A stretch of 46,073 bases of DNA from JAAZFF01 sp964405775 (GTDB lineage: Bacteria > Verrucomicrobiota > Kiritimatiellia > RFP12 > UBA3636). The stretch lies in the NCBI GenBank assembly GCA_964405775.1, contig CAYOPG010000008.1, positions 1 through 46,073 on the forward strand. Reading direction: 5' to 3'. Made by a program: the position numbers and the translations under genes. Below are positions 22,936 through 31,428 of this stretch, in pieces. How positions within the stretch are numbered: the first letter of the stretch is position 1; every line of letters begins with the position of its first letter. The notes beneath the pieces are model-generated. The model did not search any database. It was not told the DNA's origin and saw only the letters and a list, made by a program, of their open reading frames with translations.

Positions 22936-23580
22936 ATGGAAGGTTTGATAGGTAAAAAAGTTGGGATGACCCAAGTGTGGGACAAGGACGGCGTCCGCGT
23001 CTCCGTTACGGTCATCGAAGCAGGGCCATGCCCCGTGGTGCAGGTTAAGACCGCGGAAAAAGACGGCTACGACTCCGTTCAGCTCGGCTGGGCAGAGCAG
23101 AAGGCATCGCGTCTTTCCAAGGCCGAGGTCGGCCACTGCGCCAAGGCCGGGATTGAGAAGCCCATGCGAGTGCTTCGTGAGTTTCAGGCCGATGCGGGCG
23201 AGGAAGCGAAGCCTGGCGACGTGTATGACGTCTCCATTTTCGAAGGAGCCGGCTGGGTCGACGTTATTGCGACAAGCAAGGGTCGCGGCTTTCAGGGCGT
23301 TGTGAAGCGTCACGGCTTCAAAGGCGGCCCGATGACCCATGGCGGCCATGTAAAGCGCCGTCCGGGCTCCATCGGCATGCGCCAGTCGCCTGGTAGCGTG
23401 AGGAAAGTGCACCCAATGGCGGGGCACATGGGCGCAAGGCGTACAACTACGCAGAATCTCAAGGTCGTGCAGGTGCGCCCAGAGGACAATGTTATACTGG
23501 TGCGCGGCGCGGTTCCGGGGCCCAACGGCGGTCTTCTGATCGTCCGCAAGGCCATCAAGAAGAAGGCGGTGAAGGCGTAA
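22936..23580 (+). CDS. rplC: 50S ribosomal protein L3
   Basis: A 214-residue L3, one of the first proteins to bind 23S rRNA, with a loop near the peptidyl-transferase centre. IGKKVGMTQVW at the start and GFQGVVKRHGFKGGP with RRPGSIGMRQSPG are diagnostic. The loop tip reads KVHPMAGHMGARR in place of the common GKKMAGRMG. The stop overlaps the rplD start by one base (TAATG), indicating translational coupling. Confidence 0.97.
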   Translation: MEGLIGKKVGMTQVWDKDGVRVSVTVIEAGPCPVVQVKTAEKDGYDSVQLGWAEQKASRLSKAEVGHCAKAGIEKPMRVLREFQADAGEEAKPGDVYDVSIFEGAGWVDVIATSKGRGFQGVVKRHGFKGGPMTHGGHVKRRPGSIGMRQSPGSVRKVHPMAGHMGARRTTTQNLKVVQVRPEDNVILVRGAVPGPNGGLLIVRKAIKKKAVKA

Positions 23581-24224
23581 TGGCAACTATTAAAATGTTT
23601 GGCCGTGACGGCAGCGAAAAAGGCGGCGTTGACGTCGCCGATGAGTTCATGGTGCTCGACAGGGGCGATCAGGCGGTACGCGACGTGATCGTGGGGCGCG
23701 CGGCGGCTCTACGCGCCGGGACGGCATCGACGCTCTCTAAAGGGGAGGTGGCGGGTTCCAACAAGAAGCCCTGGAGGCAGAAGGGCACGGGGCGCGCACG
23801 CGCTGGTCTCAGGCAGTCGCCCGTATGGCGTGGTGGCGGCATCGCCTTCGGTCCGAAGCCCCGCGACTTCTCCAAGAAGATCAATAAAAAGGTGTCGCGT
23901 CTGGCTTTCCGTCGCGCTCTCAGCGAGCGTATCGAGAGCGGTTCGCTTAAAATAGTCGAAGATCTGAGCATGGCCGCACCTAAGACAAAGGATCTTGTCG
24001 GTGTGCTGAAAGCGCTCGGTGCGACCTCCGCTTTGATCGTAGTTTCGGTGTATGACGACAATCTTCTCCTCTCTGCCCGCAACATACCGGGCGTTGAGGT
24101 GACGACATCGCGCAACTGCAGCGTTTACCATCTGCTGCGCTATCCCGACATCGTAATGACGCGCGCCGCCTGGGAGGCTTTGAAGCCACGTTTCACAGGC
24201 GAGTCGGCAGAGGAGACAGTGTAA
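23580..24224 (+). CDS. rplD: 50S ribosomal protein L4
   Basis: A 214-residue L4, which lines the peptide exit tunnel and in some bacteria represses its own operon. The tunnel loop KKPWRQKGTGRARAGLRQSP is present with the residues changed in macrolide-resistant strains intact. FGPKPRDFSKKINKKV follows. Start and stop each overlap the neighbour by one base. Confidence 0.97.
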   Translation: MATIKMFGRDGSEKGGVDVADEFMVLDRGDQAVRDVIVGRAAALRAGTASTLSKGEVAGSNKKPWRQKGTGRARAGLRQSPVWRGGGIAFGPKPRDFSKKINKKVSRLAFRRALSERIESGSLKIVEDLSMAAPKTKDLVGVLKALGATSALIVVSVYDDNLLLSARNIPGVEVTTSRNCSVYHLLRYPDIVMTRAAWEALKPRFTGESAEETV

Positions 24225-24508
24225 TGAAGCATCAGAACCACATATTGAAGGGTGTGCTGTTCACGGAGAAGGCCATGGCCATGCAGGAGAGCGATAACCG
24301 CTACATGCTGGAAGTGGCAAAGGCTGCGAACAAGCACGAGATAAAAAAGGCCGTGGAAGATTTCTTCAACGTTACGGTGCTGGCGGTCAACACGCAGAAC
24401 CAGAAAGAGAAGAGAAGAGTGCTGCGCAACCGCCGCACTGTCAGTGGCCGCGAATGGAAACGGGCGATAGTGACGCTTAAGGAAGGTGACAAGATCGATC
24501 TCCTGTAA
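24224..24508 (+). CDS. rplW: 50S ribosomal protein L23
   Basis: A 94-residue L23 at the tunnel exit, docking site for trigger factor and SRP. The pattern LFTEKAMAMQE, YMLEVAKAANKHEIKKAVEDFF and FNVTVLAVNT is typical. The docking region around the first conserved Glu is retained. Its ATG overlaps the rplD stop by one base; rplB follows after 35 nt. Confidence 0.96.
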   Translation: MKHQNHILKGVLFTEKAMAMQESDNRYMLEVAKAANKHEIKKAVEDFFNVTVLAVNTQNQKEKRRVLRNRRTVSGREWKRAIVTLKEGDKIDLL

Positions 24509-24543
24509 GGGGGCGGACTGTCCAATCAACGGAGCAATATCCA

Positions 24544-25377
24544 ATGGCAATGAAAAACTACAAGCCTTACACGCCGAGCCAACGTTTTACCGTTGGTGTG
24601 TCGTTTGAGGAAATTACAAAGAGCAAGCCGGAGCGCGGCCTGACAAAAGCAACCAAGCGCAATGCCGGACGCGACAGCGCGGGCCGCATATCGGTACGCC
24701 ACCGTGGTGGCGGGCACAAACGCCGTTACCGCATCGTCGACTTCATTCGCGACAAGATAGACATACCAGCCAAGGTTCAGGCAATCGAGTACGATCCCAA
24801 TCGCACGGCGAACATAGCACTGTTGGCGTATGTCGACGGCGAGAAGCGCTACATTATTGCGCCTGAAGGCCTGAAGGTCGGCGCCACGGTGGTTTCCTCC
24901 GCTGATGCTGAGGCGAAGACCGGTAACTGCATCCCTCTCGCAAAGATCCCGTTGGGGTTGACGGTGCACAACGTCGAGCTCGCGCCGGGTCGTGGCGGCA
25001 AGGTCGTCCGCACTGCTGGTTCCGGGGCACAGGTTCTCTCTCGTGATGCGGATTTTGTGACGCTCAAGATGCCTTCGGGCGAGCAGCGCCAGTTCCGTGC
25101 AGAGTGCCGTGCGACAATAGGTCAGGTTGGCAACAGCGAAGCGATTGGCAAGTCGCTGGGCAAGGCGGGGCGCAAGCGCTGGCTGGGCATACGCCCGACA
25201 GTGCGCGGCGTCGCGATGAACCCGGTCGATCATCCTATGGGTGGCGGCGAAGGCCGCACCTCGGGCGGTGGTCCGGCGGTTTCGCCCTGGGGCCAGCTTG
25301 CCAAAGGCGGCAAGACGCGCAATCCGCGCAAGTCTTCCAGCAAGTTCATCGTCAAGGGTAGAGACAAGAGGAAATAA
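24544..25377 (+). CDS. rplB: 50S ribosomal protein L2
   Basis: A 277-residue L2, needed for subunit association and peptidyl-transferase assembly. YKPYTPSQRF at the start, RHRGGGHKRRYR, and the C-terminal VDHPMGGGEGRTSGG with the essential His are all present. A GGAG about 9 nt upstream serves as ribosome-binding site. The protein ends with a Lys/Arg-rich tail. Confidence 0.98.
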   Translation: MAMKNYKPYTPSQRFTVGVSFEEITKSKPERGLTKATKRNAGRDSAGRISVRHRGGGHKRRYRIVDFIRDKIDIPAKVQAIEYDPNRTANIALLAYVDGEKRYIIAPEGLKVGATVVSSADAEAKTGNCIPLAKIPLGLTVHNVELAPGRGGKVVRTAGSGAQVLSRDADFVTLKMPSGEQRQFRAECRATIGQVGNSEAIGKSLGKAGRKRWLGIRPTVRGVAMNPVDHPMGGGEGRTSGGGPAVSPWGQLAKGGKTRNPRKSSSKFIVKGRDKRK

Positions 25378-25383
25378 CGAGAT

Positions 25384-25662
25384 ATGGCACGTTCAATTAA
25401 AAAGGGTCCCTACGTAGAGGACTGTCTGTATAAAAAGGTCGAGGCGATGAACAAATCGGGGCGCAAGTCGCCTATCAAGACTTGGTCGCGCCGCTCGATG
25501 ATCGTCCCGGAATTCGTGGGCCATACCTTCGCGATTCATAACGGCAAACAGCATCTGCCGATATTCATCACCGAAAACATGGTGGGCCACAGGCTCGGGG
25601 AATTTGCTCCGACCCGCACGTTCCGCAAGCACGGTAACACGACTGACAAGGTAACGAAGTAA
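25384..25662 (+). CDS. rpsS: 30S ribosomal protein S19
   Basis: A 92-residue S19 of the 30S head, contacting S13 and 16S rRNA. SIKKGPYVEDCL, TWSRRSMIVPEFVGHTFAIH and MVGHRLGEFAPTRTF are diagnostic. The gap to rplB is 6 nt and to rplV 10 nt. Confidence 0.98.
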   Translation: MARSIKKGPYVEDCLYKKVEAMNKSGRKSPIKTWSRRSMIVPEFVGHTFAIHNGKQHLPIFITENMVGHRLGEFAPTRTFRKHGNTTDKVTK

Positions 25663-25672
25663 GGCGGAGAAA

Positions 25673-26011
25673 ATGGAAGTTAGAGCGATAAGCAAAAACG
25701 TCCGTATGTCGGCGTCGAAAGGGCGTGATCTCGCCCGCGCGGTGGTCGGTAAGACCGTCGCGGAAGCGCTGAAGGTTACGGAATTCAGCCCGCGCAAGGC
25801 GGCTTTCCTGCTGGGCAGGACGATCAAATCGGCCGCTGCAAACGCGAGCCATAACCATGGACTTGACGCGGAGCGCCTGCGCATCGTCAAGGCCGTGTTT
25901 GACGAGGGGGCGAGCATGCGCCGTTATTGGCCGAGAGCCCGTGGTTCAGCAAGCCCGATTGAAAAACAGACGTGCCACATAATGGTGGTTATTAGCGACG
26001 GAATAGAGTAA
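25673..26011 (+). CDS. rplV: 50S ribosomal protein L22
   Basis: A 112-residue L22, whose hairpin lines the exit tunnel with L4. Family features are RMSASKGRDLARAVVGK-type segments, ANASHNHGLD and the hairpin RRYWPRARGSASPI, in which the usual GR(A/S) tip is kept. An AAGGCGGAG stretch precedes the ATG. The gene is followed by rpsC after 10 nt. Confidence 0.97.
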   Translation: MEVRAISKNVRMSASKGRDLARAVVGKTVAEALKVTEFSPRKAAFLLGRTIKSAAANASHNHGLDAERLRIVKAVFDEGASMRRYWPRARGSASPIEKQTCHIMVVISDGIE

Positions 26012-26021
26012 GGAGTAAGCC

Positions 26022-26699
26022 TTGGGACAGAAAGTAAATCCTATTGGGTTCCGCATATCGGTTGATAAAGACTGGCGTTCACGCTGGTTTGCGGACAAGC
26101 GCGCCTTCGGCGATCTTCTTGCCGAGGATTGCCTAATACGCAAGTTGGTCATGAGCCGCCTAGAGAACGCAGCCGTATCCGATATCCGGATCGAGCGCTA
26201 TGCAAACCGCGTTCGCGTAAACGTGCATTCTGCCCGCCCAGGCGTTGTAATGGGGCGCAAGGGCGAGGACATCGGCAGGCTGCGCGATGAGCTTGCCAAG
26301 AAGACGGGCAAGGAGATATACGTCGAGGTCACGGAAGTCCGCGATCCAGATGCCAACGCCCAGCTCGTGGCCGAGAACATCGCCCAGCAGATTGTCCACC
26401 GCGTAGCCCTAAAGCGCGCAATGAAGCGTGCTCAGAAAGTGGCGATGGACATGGGGGTCGATGGAATAAAAATACACGCTGCAGGACGTATTAACGGAGC
26501 TGAAATCGCCCGAACGGAGTGGATGAAGGAGGGTAAAGTGCCGCTTCACACGCTTCGTGCCAAGATCGACTACGGTTTCGCCGAAGCAAACACCACGGCG
26601 GGCATAATAGGCGTCAAGGTATGGGTCTGCAAGAAGGAAGACTACCAGCCTGTGAGGACAACCAGAGGAAGGAGGCCGCAACATGGCTCTAATGCCTAA
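26022..26699 (+). CDS. rpsC: 30S ribosomal protein S3 (TTG start)
   Basis: A 225-residue S3 forming part of the mRNA entry channel. The KH domain has VVMGRKGEDIGRLRDEL, and GRINGAEIARTEWMKEG with LHTLRAKIDYG marks the C-terminal domain. The start is TTG in GQKVNPIGFR context, 6 nt after a strong AAGGAG, which matches the family N-terminus. The last 17 nt overlap rplP. Confidence 0.97.
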   Translation: MGQKVNPIGFRISVDKDWRSRWFADKRAFGDLLAEDCLIRKLVMSRLENAAVSDIRIERYANRVRVNVHSARPGVVMGRKGEDIGRLRDELAKKTGKEIYVEVTEVRDPDANAQLVAENIAQQIVHRVALKRAMKRAQKVAMDMGVDGIKIHAAGRINGAEIARTEWMKEGKVPLHTLRAKIDYGFAEANTTAGIIGVKVWVCKKEDYQPVRTTRGRRPQHGSNA

Positions 26700-27102
26700 A
26701 AGAGTAAAGTACCGCAAGGTGCAGCGTGGCAGCCGCGCAGGAATAGCCACATCGAACACCGAGCTTGCGCAGGGGGATTATGGCCTCAAGACGCTAGAGC
26801 GCGCGTGGATAACCAACGTGCAGATCGAAGCTTGCCGCATATCCATTAACCGCAGCCTCAAACGTCGCGGCAAGTTGTGGATCCGCATATTCCCAGACAA
26901 GCCGGTGTCAAAGAAGCCGATTGAGGTGCGCATGGGCTCCGGCAAGGGCAACCCTGAGTTCTGGGTGGCAGTGGTGCTGCCCGGCACGATGCTCTTCGAG
27001 CTGACTGGAGTGCCGGAGAGTCAGGCGCGCGAAGCGCTACGGCTCGCCGCCGCCAAACTCGGCGTACGCACCGTCATGGTAACAAGGGGCGCGAAAGTTT
27101 AA
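26683..27102 (+). CDS. rplP: 50S ribosomal protein L16
   Basis: A 139-residue L16 that helps bind the A-site tRNA. MLMPKRVKYRK-like start (MALMPKRVKYRKVQRG), and KPVSKKPIEVRMGSGKGNPE with WVAVVLPGTMLFE are diagnostic; the Arg hydroxylation site in the KGNPEFWVA region aligns normally. A GGAAGGAGG ribosome-binding site lies inside the 3' end of rpsC. Confidence 0.97.
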   Translation: MALMPKRVKYRKVQRGSRAGIATSNTELAQGDYGLKTLERAWITNVQIEACRISINRSLKRRGKLWIRIFPDKPVSKKPIEVRMGSGKGNPEFWVAVVLPGTMLFELTGVPESQAREALRLAAAKLGVRTVMVTRGAKV

Positions 27103-27115
27103 GGAGTTTTATAGC

Positions 27116-27319
27116 ATGAAAGTCAAGCATATCCGCGAGAGCACAGACGAGGAAATCCGCGCCCATATAGCGAGCGCCGAGAAGGAGATCCTCAAGTGCC
27201 GGATCAAAAGGGCGGCGGAGGACGGATCTACGCAGCCACTTAAAATACGCATGTTGCGCCGCGATGTCGCACGCATGCACACTGTTCTGCGCGAACGGAA
27301 GGAAAAGAACAATGACTGA
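27116..27319 (+). CDS. rpmC: 50S ribosomal protein L29
   Basis: A 67-residue L29 near the tunnel exit. The helix pair with ESTDEEIRAHIASAEKEIL and IRMLRRDVARMHTVLRERK is typical; the usual LFNLRFQ stretch is replaced by KCRIKRA, so it is divergent. AAGGAG nine nt upstream supports the start. The end overlaps rpsQ by 8 nt. Confidence 0.93.
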   Translation: MKVKHIRESTDEEIRAHIASAEKEILKCRIKRAAEDGSTQPLKIRMLRRDVARMHTVLRERKEKNND

Positions 27320-27650
27320 TACGGAACAGGTGGCTGATCTGGCCGCCGCAGAGACGGCAAAGGGGCGCGGTTCGCGCAAGACCCGCAAGGGCAGGGTCGT
27401 CAGCAAGAGCGGCGACAAGACAATTGTCGTGCTGGTTGAACGCAGGTACCATCACCCTCTATACGGGAAGCAGCTGGTCGACGCCAAGAAGATGCATACG
27501 CATGACGAGAAAAACGAAGCCACAGTCGGTGACGCTGTGTTCATAGAGGAATGCCGTCCGCTAAGCCGCAAGAAGCGCTGGCGTCTGGCCAAGATCCTCG
27601 AAAAGGCTCTGCCCGAAGCGGCCGTTGTGGAAGGGGAGGACAAGCAATGA
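27312..27650 (+). CDS. rpsQ: 30S ribosomal protein S17 with N- and C-terminal extensions
   Basis: A 112-residue S17, a primary 16S-binding protein. The core RKTRKGRVVSKSGDKTIVVL, RRYHHPLYGK, AHDEKN-like THDEKNEATVGD and ECRPLSRKKRWRL is intact. About 20 acidic/Ala-rich residues precede it and about 15 follow, against 84 residues in Escherichia coli. The start at MTDTEQVADL overlaps rpmC by 8 nt with a GGAAGG upstream; a longer frame is not supported. Confidence 0.95.
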   Translation: MTDTEQVADLAAAETAKGRGSRKTRKGRVVSKSGDKTIVVLVERRYHHPLYGKQLVDAKKMHTHDEKNEATVGDAVFIEECRPLSRKKRWRLAKILEKALPEAAVVEGEDKQ

Positions 27651-28012
27651 TTCAGGAAGAAACAGATCTGGCTGTTGCGGACAACAGCGGCGCACGCAGG
27701 GTGCGTTGCTTCCGCGTACTCGGCCAGCGCAAGAAGTACGCTCATGTTGGGGACATGGTGCGCGTAGCCGTAAAGGAAGCGCAGCCCTCAGGCATGATTA
27801 AGAAAGGGCAGGTATGCCTCGCCATCATCGTACGCACGGGTTATCCCATACGCCGCCCCGATGGCTCTTATATAAAGTTCGACAACAGTGCCTGCGTTAT
27901 CGTTGATGCTAAGAAGAACCCTGTCGGATCACGCATTTTCGGGCCAGTCGCCCGTGAGTTGCGCGACATGGGTTGCGCGAAGATAATCTCGCTTGCTCCG
28001 GAGGTGCTGTAA
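27647..28012 (+). CDS. rplN: 50S ribosomal protein L14
   Basis: A 121-residue L14 at the subunit interface. MIQEETDLAVADNSGARR and VIVDAKKNPVGSRIFGPVAR are diagnostic. ATGA overlaps the rpsQ stop, a classic coupling arrangement, and GGGGAGG lies upstream. Length is normal. Confidence 0.98.
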   Translation: MIQEETDLAVADNSGARRVRCFRVLGQRKKYAHVGDMVRVAVKEAQPSGMIKKGQVCLAIIVRTGYPIRRPDGSYIKFDNSACVIVDAKKNPVGSRIFGPVARELRDMGCAKIISLAPEVL

Positions 28013-28013
28013 A

Positions 28014-28331
28014 ATGAGCGTTCACAGAATTAAAAAGGGAGATATCGTGATCTGCAACACGGGCAAGGACGCTGGCCGCACTGGCGAAGTCAAGTCCGTC
28101 GACGTGGCCAAAGGCTACGCCGTTGTAGAGGGTCTCAACATGAAGAAGAAGACCTTCCGGAAGTCTCAGGAGATGCCGGAAGGTGCAATCATCGATGTTC
28201 CGTCCCCAATACACCTCTCCAACCTCATGCCGTATGACCCAGAGAGCAAAAAGGGCGTCAGAATCTCCCGCGTTCGCGAGGGGGACAAATCAGTTCGCGT
28301 GGCTAAGGGCTCCGGGCATCGTTTTGAATAA
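28014..28331 (+). CDS. rplX: 50S ribosomal protein L24
   Basis: A 105-residue L24, an early assembly protein with a KOW motif. IKKGDIVICNTGKDAGRTGEV is the KOW segment, and VVEGLNMKKKTFRKSQ with SPIHLSNLMPYDP follows. The start MSVHRIKKGD has GGAGG 10 nt upstream inside rplN; a frame extended into rplN is rejected. Confidence 0.97.
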   Translation: MSVHRIKKGDIVICNTGKDAGRTGEVKSVDVAKGYAVVEGLNMKKKTFRKSQEMPEGAIIDVPSPIHLSNLMPYDPESKKGVRISRVREGDKSVRVAKGSGHRFE

Positions 28332-28343
28332 GGACAAATAGCA

Positions 28344-28883
28344 ATGGCAAATCTCAAGGAAAAATACAAGGAGTCCGTGGTTCCCGCTATGACCCAAAAG
28401 TTCGGGTACACGAACCCCATGCTTGTTCCCAAGCTGGAAAAGATCGTGGTTAACATGGCTTTCGGCATTGTGGACAAGGACACCCAGAAGTCTGTGGTTG
28501 ATGATCTGACAAAGATAACCGGTCAGAAGCCGGTGTTCTGCAGGGCGCGCAAGAGCGTGTCGAACTTCAAGCTCCGCGAGGGCATGGTAATCGGCGCAAA
28601 AGTCACGCTTCGCGGCAAAATGATGCATGACTTCTTCGACCGCCTCGTCAATTCCGCGCTTCCCCGTATCCGTGACTTCCGCGGCGTTTCGCCCAGGGGG
28701 TTCGACGGGCGCGGCAACTACAATATGGGTCTCAGGGAGCAGACGATCTTTCCGGAAATCGATCTGAGCCGCCACGGCGCCCCGGAGCAGGGCATGGACA
28801 TCACGGTCGTGACAACGGCCAAGAACAATGAGCAGGCGCGCGAGCTTCTGTCCCTGCTCGGAATGCCCTTCACGGGCCGTTAA
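28344..28883 (+). CDS. rplE: 50S ribosomal protein L5
   Basis: A 179-residue L5 that binds 5S rRNA in the central protuberance. NPMLVPKLEKIVVNMAFG, KITGQKPVFCRARKSV, GMVIGAKVTLRG and RDFRGVSPRGFDGRGNYN are typical. An AAGGAC stretch precedes the ATG. Length is normal. Confidence 0.98.
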   Translation: MANLKEKYKESVVPAMTQKFGYTNPMLVPKLEKIVVNMAFGIVDKDTQKSVVDDLTKITGQKPVFCRARKSVSNFKLREGMVIGAKVTLRGKMMHDFFDRLVNSALPRIRDFRGVSPRGFDGRGNYNMGLREQTIFPEIDLSRHGAPEQGMDITVVTTAKNNEQARELLSLLGMPFTGR

Positions 28884-28897
28884 TCGGAGCATCTCAA

Positions 28898-29083
28898 ATG
28901 GCAAAAAAATCACTAATCGCGAAGGCGAACCGCAAGCCGAAATTCAAGGTGCGCGCCTACAACCGCTGCGTCCGCTGCGGGCGTCCGCACGCCTATATGG
29001 GCAAATTCAAACTCTGCCGTATCTGTTTCCGGGAACTAGCCGTTACCGGTCAGATCCCAGGGGTAACCAAGGCGTCGTGGTAG
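28898..29083 (+). CDS. rpsN: 30S ribosomal protein S14, zinc-binding type
   Basis: A 61-residue S14 of the short, zinc-ribbon type, with Cys pairs in CVRCGRPHAYMGKFKLCRIC and FRELAVTGQIPGVTKASW at the end. The four Cys are intact, so it belongs to the C+ form, which differs from the 101-residue zinc-free form of Escherichia coli. The start fits MAKKSLIAKANRK. Confidence 0.97.
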   Translation: MAKKSLIAKANRKPKFKVRAYNRCVRCGRPHAYMGKFKLCRICFRELAVTGQIPGVTKASW

Positions 29084-29102
29084 AGAAAGGAAAAACGGAA
29101 CT

Positions 29103-29498
29103 ATGAGTTGGTCAGATCCAATCGCGGACATGCTAACACGCATACGCAACGGCCAGAGCGCAGGTCTCGAGATAATCGAAATGCCGGCGTCACGCCTCAA
29201 GTCGGACATAGCCAAGATTCTCAAGGAAGAGGGCTATGTTACGGATTACGAAACCGAGGGCGACGTCAAGAAGGTTCTCAGGATTGCGCTTAAATACAAC
29301 GCCGAAAACAAGCCCGTAATCAGGGGCATCAGGCGCGAATCGAAACCGGGGTTGCGCAAGTTCTGCGGGTCTAAGGACGTCCCGCGGGTACTTGGCGGGC
29401 TCGGCGTCGCGATCATATCAACCTCCAGCGGTGTCATGTCGGGTGTTGAAGCCCGCAGGCGCAAGCTCGGCGGCGAAATAATCTGCAGCGTCTGGTAG
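29103..29498 (+). CDS. rpsH: 30S ribosomal protein S8
   Basis: A 131-residue S8 that binds the central domain of 16S rRNA and in Escherichia coli represses the spc operon. SDPIADMLTRIRNGQ at the start, ILKEEGYVTDYE, and ISTSSGVMSGVEARRRKLGG near the end are diagnostic. A GGAAAAACGGAA stretch lies before the ATG; the binding-site hairpin at rplE was not resolved. Confidence 0.98.
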   Translation: MSWSDPIADMLTRIRNGQSAGLEIIEMPASRLKSDIAKILKEEGYVTDYETEGDVKKVLRIALKYNAENKPVIRGIRRESKPGLRKFCGSKDVPRVLGGLGVAIISTSSGVMSGVEARRRKLGGEIICSVW

Positions 29499-29512
29499 AA
29501 GGGAACCATACA

Positions 29513-30052
29513 ATGTCAAGAATCGGAAAAAACCCAGTCAAAATTGAAGCCGGCGTAACCGTAACCATCAACGGCGCGGAGCTGGTTGTCAAGGGCAAGC
29601 AGGGGGAACTCTCATACACTCTTCCCCAAGGCATACAGGCCAAGGTTGAAGGCGGGGAGGTAGTCTTAACGCGCGAAAGCGACGAGCGCCAGACAAAGGC
29701 GTTCCACGGGCTCGCCCGCTCACTCGTGCAGAACATGGTCACAGGTGTCTCCGCTGGATATACAAAGTCGCTCACCATAGACGGCGTAGGTTTCAAAGCG
29801 GAGCTCAAGGGTCAGTCCTTGTTCCTCAGCCTTGGTTTCGCGAACGCGAAGGAATACAAAATTCCGGATGGGGTCAACGTGACGGTTGCGAACGGCGGCG
29901 TCACTGTTGTTGTCAAGGGAATCGAGAAGCAGCTCGTAGGCCGCGTCGCCGCCGATATCCGCTCGTACTTCCCGGCCGAACCATACAAAGGCAAGGGCAT
30001 ACGCTACACGGACGAGGTTATCCGCCGCAAGGAAGGAAAGACGGTCGCCTAG
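29513..30052 (+). CDS. rplF: 50S ribosomal protein L6
   Basis: A 179-residue L6 near the factor-binding site. MSRIGKNPVKI at the start, TKAFHGLARSLVQNMVTGVS, GVGFKAELKG and the C-terminal PEPYKGKGIRY-like AEPYKGKGIRYTDE are diagnostic. Normal length and spacing of 14 nt after rpsH. Confidence 0.98.
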   Translation: MSRIGKNPVKIEAGVTVTINGAELVVKGKQGELSYTLPQGIQAKVEGGEVVLTRESDERQTKAFHGLARSLVQNMVTGVSAGYTKSLTIDGVGFKAELKGQSLFLSLGFANAKEYKIPDGVNVTVANGGVTVVVKGIEKQLVGRVAADIRSYFPAEPYKGKGIRYTDEVIRRKEGKTVA

Positions 30053-30077
30053 GCCGCCGTTTAACAGGAATATTTCT

Positions 30078-30464
30078 ATGAAGCTTAAAAACCGCAAAGA
30101 TTATCGCGCCCGCCGCCACATGCGCCTGCGTCAGAAGGTGCGCGGCACAGCCGCCCGCCCACGCATGGCAGTTTGTGTGACGAATTCACACTTGTACGTG
30201 CAGTTTGTGGATGATGACGCCGGCGCCACGCTGGCATCAGTCACGACGCTCGGAATGGGCGCAAAACTCAACATCGAAACGGCAAAAACTCTCGGAGGCA
30301 AAGCGGCCGAGGCAGCAAAAGCCAAGGGCATATCCCTCGTGGTCATCGACCGCGGAGGATTCCGCTACCACGGGCGTGTCAAACAGGTCGTGGAAGCAGC
30401 GCTGGAAGCAGGTCTGAAAGTCCGCGAAGACGACAAAGCCGAAAACAATGAGGAGGCCAAGTAA
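30078..30464 (+). CDS. rplR: 50S ribosomal protein L18
   Basis: A 128-residue L18 that binds 5S rRNA. RRHMRLRQKVRGTAARPRMAV, SHLYVQFVDD and the C-terminal DRGGFRYHGRVKQVVEAALE are typical. A short acidic tail follows. The stop overlaps the rpsE start by one base. Confidence 0.97.
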   Translation: MKLKNRKDYRARRHMRLRQKVRGTAARPRMAVCVTNSHLYVQFVDDDAGATLASVTTLGMGAKLNIETAKTLGGKAAEAAKAKGISLVVIDRGGFRYHGRVKQVVEAALEAGLKVREDDKAENNEEAK

Positions 30465-30955
30465 TGGCATACGAAGATAAAAACAAGGAAGCCCCCGAGT
30501 TCGAGGAAGTCGTGGTTTTCGTGAACCGTTGCGCCAAGGTTGTCAAGGGCGGCCGCCGCTTCAGTTTCAGCGCAGTCATGGTCGTCGGAGACCGCAACGG
30601 ACGTGTCGGCGTAGGTTTCGGCAAGGCCAACGAGGTCAGCGAAGCGATCCGTAAGGGCACTGACGCGGCAAAACGCGCCGTTGTCAATGTCACCATGAAG
30701 GATAAGACGATCCCGCACGATGTCATCGGGCAGTGGGACGGCGGCCGCGTGCTGCTCAAGCCCGCCAGCGAAGGCACGGGCGTTATCGCCGGCGGCGGAA
30801 TGCGCGCCGTCCTTGAAATGGCCGGTTATCAGGACATCCTCGGCAAGAGCCAAGGTTCCAAGAACCGCCTCAATGTAGTCATGGCAACGCTTGACGCCCT
30901 TTCGCAGCTCCGCACTGGGGATGCCATCCGCGCCGAACGCGCCGCCAACTCATAA
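30464..30955 (+). CDS. rpsE: 30S ribosomal protein S5
   Basis: A 163-residue S5 involved in decoding accuracy and the mRNA channel. FVNRCAKVVKGGRRFSFSA, GDRNGRVGVGFGKANEV, GTGVIAGGGMRAVLEMAG and KSQGSKNRLNVVMAT are diagnostic. Its next neighbour is rplO after 16 nt, with no rpmD (L30) between, as seen in several other bacterial clades. Confidence 0.98.
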   Translation: MAYEDKNKEAPEFEEVVVFVNRCAKVVKGGRRFSFSAVMVVGDRNGRVGVGFGKANEVSEAIRKGTDAAKRAVVNVTMKDKTIPHDVIGQWDGGRVLLKPASEGTGVIAGGGMRAVLEMAGYQDILGKSQGSKNRLNVVMATLDALSQLRTGDAIRAERAANS

Positions 30956-30971
30956 GGAAAAGACCAAAAAA

Positions 30972-31421
30972 ATGGATTTGTCAACACTCTATTCAACACC
31001 TGGCTCGAACAAACGCGCCAAACGCCTAGGCCGCGGTGATTCCTCCGGAAAAGGTGGGACTTCGGGCAAAGGCCACAAAGGCCAGATGGCTCGCAAGGGT
31101 CATAAACGCAAGGTAAACTTCGAAGGCGGACAGATGCCCCTCATCCGCCGCCTCCCGAAGCGCGGGTTCAAAAACCCGGCACGCATTGAATTCTCGCCTG
31201 TTAACCTAGCCGATCTTAACGGCTTTGAGGATGGTTGCGAGATTGATGCCGCCGCCCTGATCACTCTGGGCATCGTCAAGAAACCAGCCAAAGGCGGTAT
31301 CAAGATTCTTGCCAAGGGCGACCTGACTGCCAAGAACCTCAAGGTCAAGGCCAACGCATTTAGCGATGCGGCCAAAGCTAAAATCGAGGCTCTCGGCGGA
31401 TCCTGCGAAGTAGTAGCTTAA
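30972..31421 (+). CDS. rplO: 50S ribosomal protein L15
   Basis: A 149-residue L15, a late assembly protein. The Gly/Lys-rich start RLGRGDSSGKGGTSGKGHKG, EGGQMPLIRRLPKRGF and the C-terminal domain ending CEVVA are typical. The start MDLSTLYSTPGSNK is preceded by AAGGAAAAG; a frame extended into rpsE is rejected. Confidence 0.97.
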   Translation: MDLSTLYSTPGSNKRAKRLGRGDSSGKGGTSGKGHKGQMARKGHKRKVNFEGGQMPLIRRLPKRGFKNPARIEFSPVNLADLNGFEDGCEIDAAALITLGIVKKPAKGGIKILAKGDLTAKNLKVKANAFSDAAKAKIEALGGSCEVVA

Positions 31422-31428
31422 CCTCACG

